Of a DNA stretch of 39,325 nt, positions 32,896 to 39,325 are shown piece by piece (positions within the stretch are counted from its first letter, which is position 1; every line of letters begins with the position of its first letter). Origin of the DNA: Frankia sp. AiPa1 (lineage in GTDB: Bacteria > Actinomycetota > Actinomycetes > Frankiales > Frankiaceae). The stretch spans positions 1 to 39,325 of the forward strand of contig NZ_JALKFZ020000129.1 in the NCBI RefSeq assembly GCF_023243075.1. Reading direction: 5' to 3'. The position numbers were made by a program, and so were the translations under genes. Under the pieces are notes generated by a model. That model searched no databases and was not told the origin of the DNA. It saw only the letters and a program-made list of their open reading frames with translations.

Positions 32896-33524
32896 ACGAC
32901 GGATTGGGCGGGGCTGCCCCGGAGGGCACCGGAACGCCGCCGGCGACGCTCCAGGCCACCGGATCGTTGTCGTGCTTCCTATCGGTGTGGCGAGTTCGAC
33001 AGCACACATTCTCACCGGCATATCAACAGCGGATGCCCGCGCCCACGGCGATTCCAGCGGGAATGACTTCCAGCACTGGACTTGACCGGGATCGGGTGCG
33101 ACACTGCGCCGCCCTCCCCCGCCGCCGGGCCGAAACGGCATCAATGCGTCCTCATTAGGCCGGGGCCGGCGGACGAAGGGCGCACAACCATCGACCCAAC
33201 ACGATCAATCTCTTCTCTCGATGCAGACCCAACCCCCGGCCGGGGCGACCAGCGGTGGGGCGATCGCCCGCCCGCGCGGCCAGCGACCACATGGTGATCA
33301 TGAGGCGCGGGCGCACGAGTGGGCACCCGGTGGGCCGAGGAGGCGTCGCTCATATCGCCCATACCGACATGAATAGGTCGAAAACACGTGCCGCGAGGGG
33401 ACTCCGTGGCGCCGAGCCAGGGGCACCGGGACCACGTCGGACACCTGCCCAGAGGCGGCCACAGGGCCGCGAGGCGGGCGTGGTGGCCACGTTCGGGGGC
33501 CCTCGTGGTCAGTTCGGGCCATGG

Positions 33525-33710
33525 ATGACGCGGCCTCCGGACCCCCCGTGGGGCCCGGACGGGCCCTGGTGGGACGGCACTTTCTGGCTGGTGCAACGGC
33601 CAGAACGGCCCCAGGGCCCGCCGGGCACCGGCCCCCACTCCCACCCGGGCCGCCCCGGCGACATCGCGGGACCACCCACCAGGTGCCCTGACACGCTCCG
33701 AGAGCAATGA
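33525..33710 (+). CDS. Doubtful 61-residue ORF with a WWDG motif
   Basis: From ATG 33525 the frame reads MTRPPDPPWGPDGPWWDGTF, followed by WLVQRPERPQG and a Pro/Gly-rich tail. PWWDGTFW resembles the WWDGxxW core of DUF2510, a short motif common at the ends of actinomycete membrane proteins. There is no ribosome-binding site and no membrane helix, so this may be a relic or chance. Confidence 0.18.
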   Translation: MTRPPDPPWGPDGPWWDGTFWLVQRPERPQGPPGTGPHSHPGRPGDIAGPPTRCPDTLREQ

Positions 33711-33965
33711 ACCTCACACGGTGATTGCACATGCTCCTCGAACACGGCGAGGCGCACCCAGCCCACCGGCACCTCAACACGCCGGGCGGGCCCCACGGGC
33801 ACCGATACGGTGTATCGCAGCGTCGCCGCGTAACGCGGCATGGTCCCGGGACAGCCCCGATGGCACCTCGCTCGGCCCGGCGGGGGCACCCGAACGGGCA
33901 TGACCCAGGGGGCACCTCCGGTGGATGGTCACGGCGTTGGTCGACCGTCGGGTAGCCGTCGATCG

Positions 33966-33981
33966 CGGGACCAAGGTCCCG
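33966..33981. promoter_or_regulatory. Perfect dyad CGGGACC-AA-GGTCCCG
   Basis: Seven-bp arms with a 2-bp centre lie 387 bp before the HTH regulator start. The loop is too small for a terminator, so a protein-binding site is more likely. There is no other support. Confidence 0.3.
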
Positions 33982-34367
33982 GATAACGGGCGCTGTGAGC
34001 AGGATGCGCCGGAATGTCCCCCCCATCCCGGGTAGTCCGCATCGCCACGGGGGTCTGATCCTGGCCGCCCGCAGTTGGGTGTGTGGTGTGGGCAACCTTC
34101 TCGTCCGCGAGGGGCACCGAGAGAGTGCTCGGTATTCCTGCCGAAGAGCGCTGCGGCGTCACGCAACATATCCGAAACAACGGCAATCGGATCATCGTGG
34201 ATCCCGGCGCCACCCCGGCGGCAATCGCCTCCGGCGGCTCCGGGGAGGCCGTGGTTTCGGGTGGTGACACAGTTCGCCGTTGCTCGACGACAGAGTGCAA
34301 CAGATGGGTGCCTGACCCGCAACGGCTCGTTGCACCCTCCGACATGGATGCGGCTGGGAGGTTCACG

Positions 34368-35729
34368 GTGGAGGCTGAACGGCAGCGCAATGACTCGCTT
34401 GACGAGCTGGCGGCCATGCTCCAGTCATTGATCGGAGACAACGAGACAAATATCAGCAGACTGGCCGAAAGGACTGGCTTCAAGCGGCAGCAGGTGTCCA
34501 GGGCGGTCAATGGGAGGGAGGTGCCTTCGCCAGACCTCTCCGACGCCCTGGATGTCGTCCTCCCGTGCGGGGGGGCGATTCGCCGGCTCCGCGACGCCGC
34601 CGATCGGGAGAAGCGGGCACGCCGCCTCGGCGTCGTCCCGCCGATGAGACGACCAACCGATGAATACGTCCCTGCACCGGAGGGGATGCTGATAGCCCAT
34701 GGTGCACGGACCATTGACCATGAGGTGATTTCCACGAACCGGCGAGAGTTCGCTGCACTCCCGGCCCTGCCGGCCCTCTCAGCGATCGCGGCGTCCACCC
34801 GCCAGCGGATCGAGACGGGCAGCGCGTCGGACCGCACCCTCGACGAGCTGGAGTCCGACGTCGACGAGATCGCACAGGTCTACGGCTCCGCCCCGCATCT
34901 GGCCCTGTTGGGCGAGGTCGCGGAGCGCTGGAAGCAGATCGAGTCGATCCTCGACGGCCGGATGTCGGCCGGCACCCGGACCCGGGTGACCCTGCTCGGT
35001 GGGCAGCTCACGTACTTCCTCGGCCGGCTGGCGTTCAACACGAACGACTTCCGCTCGGCGCGCCGCTTCGCCGGGCTGGCCGGCACCTACGCGCATGAGA
35101 TCGGCGAGCCGGTGCTCATTCTGTCGGTCGCGGCGCTGCAGAGCTCGATCGCCTATCACACGCAGCGCTACCGGCAGGCGATCGCGGCACTGAACGTCGT
35201 GCAGCATGTCCATCATCCGTACATGGATGGGAGAATCGCCGCCTATGAGGCCCGTGCGTATGCGAAGATGGGCGACGAGGATTCGGCCCGAATCTCCCTG
35301 AACCGGATGGAGGCAGCTGCCTGCACGATGGCCCCGATGCCGGGTGAGACGCCGGTCGGCCCAGCCGCCGTCGCCATGTTCCGGTCCGGAGTCGCTATCA
35401 ACATGGGCGATGTCGACATGGCGCAGGAATGGGCACCGATCGCGATCGCCGGATATCAGCGGAAGGGGGGTGACTACACGGTAGAGGAATCACAGCACGC
35501 CTACATGTCGTATGCGTCGAAATTCCTTATCGGGCACAGCCCGGAACCCGAGGAGGCGGCCCGCATCGCGATGGATGTCATCCGGACGGCGCCGGACGAT
35601 CTAACGCATACTGTCCGGGCGAGACTGCGCCAGTGCGCCTCCTCGTTCGCACCGTCACACCATCGTCTTCCCGCGGTCGCGTCGTTCCTGGAAGCGTGCC
35701 GCACCCTCCCGGCAGGCGGCACTGGATGA
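34368..35729 (+). CDS. HTH regulator with helical-repeat C-terminal domain
   Basis: This 453-residue protein has a lambda-repressor-like helix-turn-helix near residues 20-60 (NISRLAERTGFKRQQVSRAV). A basic linker follows, then a long all-helical region (about 130-440) that looks like degenerate TPR repeats (FLGRLAFNTNDFRSARRFAG, AIAALNVVQ, ARAYAKMGDEDSARISLNRM). This plan is common in actinomycete XRE-type regulators, whose C-terminal part binds peptides or partner proteins. GTG 34368 has GGGAGG exactly 6 nt upstream; the frame is open back to 34083, but that part lacks protein character. The last codons overlap the next gene as ATGA, so the two are probably co-translated. Confidence 0.85.
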   Translation: MEAERQRNDSLDELAAMLQSLIGDNETNISRLAERTGFKRQQVSRAVNGREVPSPDLSDALDVVLPCGGAIRRLRDAADREKRARRLGVVPPMRRPTDEYVPAPEGMLIAHGARTIDHEVISTNRREFAALPALPALSAIAASTRQRIETGSASDRTLDELESDVDEIAQVYGSAPHLALLGEVAERWKQIESILDGRMSAGTRTRVTLLGGQLTYFLGRLAFNTNDFRSARRFAGLAGTYAHEIGEPVLILSVAALQSSIAYHTQRYRQAIAALNVVQHVHHPYMDGRIAAYEARAYAKMGDEDSARISLNRMEAAACTMAPMPGETPVGPAAVAMFRSGVAINMGDVDMAQEWAPIAIAGYQRKGGDYTVEESQHAYMSYASKFLIGHSPEPEEAARIAMDVIRTAPDDLTHTVRARLRQCASSFAPSHHRLPAVASFLEACRTLPAGGTG

Positions 35730-36484
35730 CCACGGCAAAAGCGACCCTGGTGACCATTCCGACGCTGACCACGGAACGTCTGGTTATGCGTCCGTTGCGA
35801 TCCAGCGATGTCCCGGGATTCGTCGCGATCTGGTCGGACCCCGAGTTCACCCGCTACATCGGCGGTCGTTGTGATCCGGACAGCGTGTGGCATGCGATGG
35901 CCGGCAACATCGGATGTTGGGCGCTGTCCGGTGTCGGCCCCTGGGCCGTGGTGGAACGGGCGAGCGGTGACCTCGTCGGTCGTGCGGGCCTGTGGACGGA
36001 ACCGGGCTGGCCCGGCATCGAGGCGGTCTGGTTCATCCGCCGCGACCGGTGGGGCCGCGGCTACGCCCGCGAGGCCGGCACCGCCGCGATCAGCTGGGTG
36101 TTCGCCGAGCGCCCCGAGCTCGCCGAGGTGATCTCGGTGATCCTGCCCGAGAACACCGCGTCGGTCCGGGTGGCCGAACGGCTCGGCATGACCTGCGCCC
36201 GCCTGCAGCACCTGCACGGCGAACAGCATGCCGTCTACGCCACCGGCCGCGCGGCCTGGTACGACCGCCTGGCCGGCGCCGTCCCCCGTGGCCTCGCCGA
36301 ACTGCCCGCGGCCGCGGCCGCCGTCCTGTCGGGCGCGTCCGCCGTTCCGGGCGCACCGGGTGTCCGCACCGCACCGGCCGGGCCCGGCGCCGCTGGCCGC
36401 CCTGAAGGCCCCAGCGCGCCCGCCGTTCGCGGCGTACCGGCCGTACCCAGCACACCTGCTGTTCCTGTACACAGCCCGAGCTGA
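35726..36484 (+). CDS. GNAT-family N-acetyltransferase (RimJ/RimL-like)
   Basis: This 252-residue acetyltransferase has its GNAT domain at residues about 10-180. It begins TERLVMRPLRSSDVPGFVAI, carries the acetyl-CoA P-loop as RRDRWGRGYAREA (R-x-x-G-x-G/A) and ends with PENTASVRVAERLGM, all typical of the RimJ/RimL group that acetylates protein N termini or small amines. The C-terminal 65 residues are an Ala/Pro-rich disordered tail. ATG 35726 overlaps the regulator's stop as ATGA, which fixes the start. The acceptor may be a protein or metabolite linked to the regulator; nothing in the sequence identifies it. Confidence 0.9.
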   Translation: MTTAKATLVTIPTLTTERLVMRPLRSSDVPGFVAIWSDPEFTRYIGGRCDPDSVWHAMAGNIGCWALSGVGPWAVVERASGDLVGRAGLWTEPGWPGIEAVWFIRRDRWGRGYAREAGTAAISWVFAERPELAEVISVILPENTASVRVAERLGMTCARLQHLHGEQHAVYATGRAAWYDRLAGAVPRGLAELPAAAAAVLSGASAVPGAPGVRTAPAGPGAAGRPEGPSAPAVRGVPAVPSTPAVPVHSPS

Positions 36485-36710
36485 CCGTCCCGGGACACCG
36501 ACCGCACGACGCCCGGCCCGCCGCCGCTGCGGCTCACGGCCCGGACGCCTCGCGGTCGGGCAGGCCGCCGGCCGATCCGTTCGATCGACCGCGACCTGCC
36601 CGACCGACCCCGTGCGGCCCGCGCCGGCGAGCCCTCCCCAGGCACGGCCGGCACAGCCGGCTCGGAACGACCACCGAACGCCCGCGCGTCCACGGCCGGC
36701 GCCGCCAGCC

Positions 36711-36947
36711 ATGGTTCGGGGACGGTGGTGCCGGCGCCGCGACGCCCGGCGAGCAGTCCTCGTCGGCTGGCCGGTCTGGGTCGGCATCATCCTGATTGCC
36801 GCCGGGTTGGGTATCGGGCTGGGTGCGCGCGGAGCACCCGTGCGGCCATCCCACGAAAAGCCCGCCACCGCGAACCGTCGCCCCGACCGAAAGCCGCGCA
36901 CCGGTTTTCCGAAGAGCACGCCGAACGCAGGCCGCTGGTTCCCCTGA
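36711..36947 (+). CDS. Possible 78-residue single-helix membrane protein
   Basis: The frame from ATG 36711 has a basic start (MVRGRWCRRRDARRAV), one hydrophobic helix (GWPVWVGIILIAAGLGIGLG, about 19-38) and a basic, Pro/Lys-rich tail. The helix, with positive charge before it, is more protein-like than neighbouring shadow frames. No ribosome-binding site is visible, and 226 bp separate it from the acetyltransferase gene. No family is recognised. Confidence 0.35.
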   Translation: MVRGRWCRRRDARRAVLVGWPVWVGIILIAAGLGIGLGARGAPVRPSHEKPATANRRPDRKPRTGFPKSTPNAGRWFP

Positions 36948-37292
36948 GCCGACCTGCGAGAAATCGCGACCCTCGCCTTCCGGACCCGCCAGCGACGTTT
37001 TCTGTGCGCTGAGCACAGTTGCGAGCACCCTTGCCGACAACGCCCGCCATGTCACCGGCATAGCTCGCCCATCCCACCCATCGACGCAGGTCAGAGACCT
37101 GACACCGAGACCGGAACGAGCCGGAGACCGCACGGTCCGGCATGCGGAGAATAGCCGACATCGCCGGAGAAACGCACTTCGGTTTCGGCTTTCATGGAAA
37201 GGAACACCCGTGGTAGACATCGGTTTGCGCGACCGGAGACGAGTAGTTCCGGCCAATCGCCGCCGCAGACATACCGTCGGGAGAAGCTTCAT
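36948..37292 (+). other. Upstream region of the PKS gene
   Basis: About 345 bp of lower-GC, non-coding DNA. In the PKS frame it is open back to 37155, with an ATG at 37194 that lacks a ribosome-binding site. No clear -35/-10 pair is recognised. Confidence 0.4.
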
Positions 37293-39325
37293 ATGGGCAA
37301 CACAGCAGGATTCCTCGATTCGCCTCCGAAGCGGGTGGTCGGGCGGTCGGGCGAGAATGCGCGGGCATGGCGCAGCCGGTTGACCGGCCTGACCGATCAT
37401 GCCCAGACAGGCGTTCTGCTCGACCTGTTCGAAACCGAGCTGGACCGGGTGGTCGGGCCGCGCGAGGGCAGCGTGCGCGGCCATCGCCACGCCCCGTGGC
37501 GCCGGCTGGGGGTCTACCGCGAGGCCGCGACGCGCCTGCGCGAGGGCATCAGCGAGACGACCGGGGTGCCCCTGCCGGCCACGGTGTTCTTTGATCAACC
37601 GACCCCGGCGGGCCTGGCGGCGCTCCTGCGCCAGGAGCTGCTGGGCCTGGACGAGCAGGCCTACACCGCCCACGCCCACGGGCTGTCGACCGCGCTGGGC
37701 GCGCAGCCGCTGGCGATCGTCGGGATGGCCTGCCGGCTGCCGGGCGGGGTGGACTCCCCCGAGGCGCTGTGGGCGCTGGTGGCCGAGGGTCGGGACGCCC
37801 TCGGCGAACTGCCGGACGACCGCGGCTGGAACCTCGACGATCTCTACCATCCGGATCCCGACCAGCTCGGTACCTCATACACCCGCCACGGCGGGTTCCT
37901 GGCCGGCATCGACCACTTCGACGCGCCCTTCTTCGGGATCGGTCCGCGGGAGGCCGCCGCCGTCGACCCGCAGCAGCGGCTCATGCTCGAGGTCAGCTGG
38001 GAGGCACTGGAACGCGCCGGGCTCGACCCGCGGGCGCTGCGCGGCAGCCGCACCGGGGTGTTCACCGGCGTCTCGTTGCAGGACTACGGCGCGGCCTGGC
38101 ACCGGGCACCGGGTGAGACCCAGGGTCAGATGCTGACCGGCAACGCCTCGGGGATCATCGCCGGGCGGGTCGCCTACACCTTCGGCTTCGAGGGCCCGGC
38201 GTTGTGCGTGGACACGCAGTGCTCATCCTCGCTGGTCGCCCTGCACCTGGCCGGGCAGGCGCTGCGCGCCGGGGAGTGCGACATGGCGCTGGCCGGCGGG
38301 GTGACGATCATGTCAACGCCGAGCATGCTGGTGGAGTTCAGCCGCAAACGGGGCCTCGCGCCGGACGGGCGGTGCAAGGCGTTCTCCGCCGCCGCCGACG
38401 GCACCGGCTGGGCGGACGGCGCGACCGTCCTGCTGCTGGAGCGGCTCGACGACGCCCAGCGCCATCACCATCCGATCCTCGCGGTGCTGCGCGGCAGCGC
38501 GGTGAACGCGGACGGCGCGAGCAACGGGATGACCGCGCCGAACCGGGGCTCGCAGCAGCGGCTGATCTCCCAGGCGTTGGCCAACGCGGGCCTGCGGGCC
38601 GAGGACGTCGACGCCGTCGAGGCCCACGGCACGGGCACGGTGCTCGGCGACCCGATCGAGGCGCAGGCGCTGCTGGCCACCTACGGACGTTCCCGTCCCT
38701 CGGGCCGACCGCTCTACCTCGGCACGCTGAAGTCCAACATCGGCCACGCGATGGCCGCCGCGGGCGTCGCCGGAGTGATCAAGGCGGTGGAGTCGCTGCG
38801 CCACGAGCGGCTGCCCGCCACCCTGCACGTGGACGAGCCCACGCCGCACGTCGACTGGTCGCAGGACCGCCTCGCGCTGCTCACCGAGCCGGTGGACTGG
38901 CCGGCCCAGGCGGCCCGCGCCCGGCGCATCGGCGTCTCGGCGTTCGGCATCAGCGGGACGAACGCCCACGTCATCCTGGAGGAGGCACCCGCGGCACAGC
39001 CCGCCCCGGGCCTCGCCGAGATCATTCCGGCGCAGCGCGCCGCGCGGGACGGCAACTCCCCGGCGGATGGCAGTGCCCCGGCGGACGGCAGTGCCCCGGC
39101 GGACGGTGCCCCGGAGCGTGACGCCGAGCGGATCGCGGCCCGCCGCGGCACGCCGCAGCCGGTGGTCCTCGCCGGGCGCACCCCGGCGGCGTTGCACGCG
39201 GCCGCCGGCCGTCTCGCCGGCCGGGGCCGGGGGCCGCCCGCCGCGATTTCCATAACAAACAACCCCCCCGGCGGCGGGGGGGCGGGGGCCCCCACGACGA
39301 CATGGTGCCCGTCCGTGCGCAGGTC
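37293..39325 (+). CDS. Modular type I polyketide synthase, N-terminal part
   Basis: This is the first 677 residues of a type I PKS, open at the right edge. Residues about 40-110 resemble an acyl carrier protein ([20 protein letters not shown]), but where ACPs have DSL the sequence is Y75-R76-E77, so the phosphopantetheine Ser is missing. A ketosynthase follows (about 139-565): the active-site Cys310 in VDTQCSSS (Gln309 replaces the usual Ala), H445 in EAHGTGT and H485 in [12 protein letters not shown]. It ends near [15 protein letters not shown] repeat-rich linker (PADGSA units) and [12 protein letters not shown] lead toward an acyltransferase domain not in the window. ATG 37293 has GGGAG 9 nt upstream. 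Sequence after about 39230 is unreliable. Confidence 0.92.
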   Translation, partial: MGNTAGFLDSPPKRVVGRSGENARAWRSRLTGLTDHAQTGVLLDLFETELDRVVGPREGSVRGHRHAPWRRLGVYREAATRLREGISETTGVPLPATVFFDQPTPAGLAALLRQELLGLDEQAYTAHAHGLSTALGAQPLAIVGMACRLPGGVDSPEALWALVAEGRDALGELPDDRGWNLDDLYHPDPDQLGTSYTRHGGFLAGIDHFDAPFFGIGPREAAAVDPQQRLMLEVSWEALERAGLDPRALRGSRTGVFTGVSLQDYGAAWHRAPGETQGQMLTGNASGIIAGRVAYTFGFEGPALCVDTQCSSSLVALHLAGQALRAGECDMALAGGVTIMSTPSMLVEFSRKRGLAPDGRCKAFSAAADGTGWADGATVLLLERLDDAQRHHHPILAVLRGSAVNADGASNGMTAPNRGSQQRLISQALANAGLRAEDVDAVEAHGTGTVLGDPIEAQALLATYGRSRPSGRPLYLGTLKSNIGHAMAAAGVAGVIKAVESLRHERLPATLHVDEPTPHVDWSQDRLALLTEPVDWPAQAARARRIGVSAFGISGTNAHVILEEAPAAQPAPGLAEIIPAQRAARDGNSPADGSAPADGSAPADGAPERDAERIAARRGTPQPVVLAGRTPAALHAAAGRLAGRGRGPPAAISITNNPPGGGGAGAPTTTWCPSVRR
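39063..39113 (+). repeat. 18-bp in-frame repeats in the PKS KS-AT linker
   Basis: GCGGATGGCAGTGCCCCG and a one-base variant are repeated in tandem (39063-39080, 39081-39098), followed by a 15-bp shortened copy (39099-39113). They encode ADGSAP units between the KS and the expected AT domain. Confidence 0.85.
39258..39296. other. C/G homopolymer stretch, probable contig-end artefact
   Basis: An unusually A-rich segment (CATAACAAACAAC) is followed by runs of C and G. The PKS linker loses family resemblance at the same place ([12 protein letters not shown]). With the C tract at the left edge, this suggests poor sequence at a contig end. Confidence 0.6.

Larger units (their letters stand above)
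32896..34367. other. About 1.5 kb with no secure gene
   Basis: Open frames exist on both strands, but their translations are Pro/Gly/Arg-rich and without known domains. The stretch carries a recurring GGGCACC motif (for example 33319, 33421, 33627, 33798, 33882, 33909 and 34112, inverted at 33681), a perfect dyad at 33966-33981 and one short frame with a WWDG motif (33525-33710). It separates an antiporter relic from a regulator and may be a degraded gene region. Confidence 0.5.

Noticed and set aside
36534..37850. A 438-codon minus-strand frame before the PKS
   Set aside because: It overlaps the PKS ACP-like and KS start and has no recognisable domain.
38205..38232. KSQ-type loading decarboxylase
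   Set aside because: In KSQ the Gln replaces the catalytic Cys. Here Cys310 is present and the Gln is one residue before it.
1..39325. tRNA, rRNA or insertion-sequence features
   Set aside because: No cloverleaf-like sequence, rRNA segment, transposase motif or flanking terminal inverted repeat was recognised by eye. A covariance-model search could not be run.

Overview
The window is very GC-rich and mostly protein-coding. It has GTG starts, GTGA/ATGA stop-start overlaps, Pro/Ala/Gly-rich linkers and families typical of actinomycetes: a PknG/GlnX signalling locus, PPM and SpoIIE-type phosphatases, DUF2277, MMPL, FkbM and a type I PKS. A Frankia-like filamentous actinomycete is my best inference; nothing in the window proves the genus. 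Both ends carry long C or C/G runs (42-110 and about 39258-39296), and the last gene is open at the right edge. The window is therefore probably one whole draft contig.

Region 1 (1-7.7 kb) is a signalling block. It holds an EAL-domain protein with a full set of c-di-GMP phosphodiesterase residues, a four-helix GlnX-like membrane sensor, a PknG-type kinase with C-terminal TPR region, and a PPM-family Ser/Thr phosphatase. The PknG homologue looks catalytically dead: the ATP Lys is Arg, the catalytic-loop Asn is Thr and the metal Asp is Glu. The binding-protein gene glnH, which sits between glnX and pknG in mycobacteria, is absent. The sensor gene and pknG each follow a TAGCAT -10-like hexamer, and pknG is preceded by a possible 31-codon leaderless ORF.

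Region 2 (7.7-18.5 kb) contains a YbaK-type deacylase diverging from a WYL regulator, and a 1131-residue protein joining an RsbW-like ATPase, GAF region and SpoIIE phosphatase, perhaps coupled to a 39-residue ORF. It continues with a DUF2236 oxygenase-like protein, a small membrane protein, a DUF2277 protein, a possible 60-residue protein and an MMPL transporter.

Region 3 (18.5-25.9 kb) opens with about 1.2 kb lacking a convincing gene. Inside it is an array of twelve 17-bp units, each centred on a 9-bp dyad, ending 69 bp before a cytochrome P450. Next come a DUF4190-like membrane protein, an uncharacterised DUF6461-like protein, a Tat-exported purple-acid-phosphatase-like enzyme, and a divergent GntR regulator with 10-bp phased repeats in its upstream region.

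Region 4 (25.9-39.3 kb) has an FkbM methyltransferase behind a near-consensus promoter, then an MBL hydrolase, aldo/keto reductase, alpha/beta hydrolase and DHA2-type MFS transporter. A short NhaA antiporter relic and about 1.5 kb of mostly non-coding DNA follow. An HTH/repeat regulator overlapping a GNAT acetyltransferase comes next, and finally the start of a modular PKS whose N-terminal ACP-like domain lacks the phosphopantetheine serine. At least five genes appear to start leaderless, with a TANNNT hexamer 6-8 nt before the start codon.
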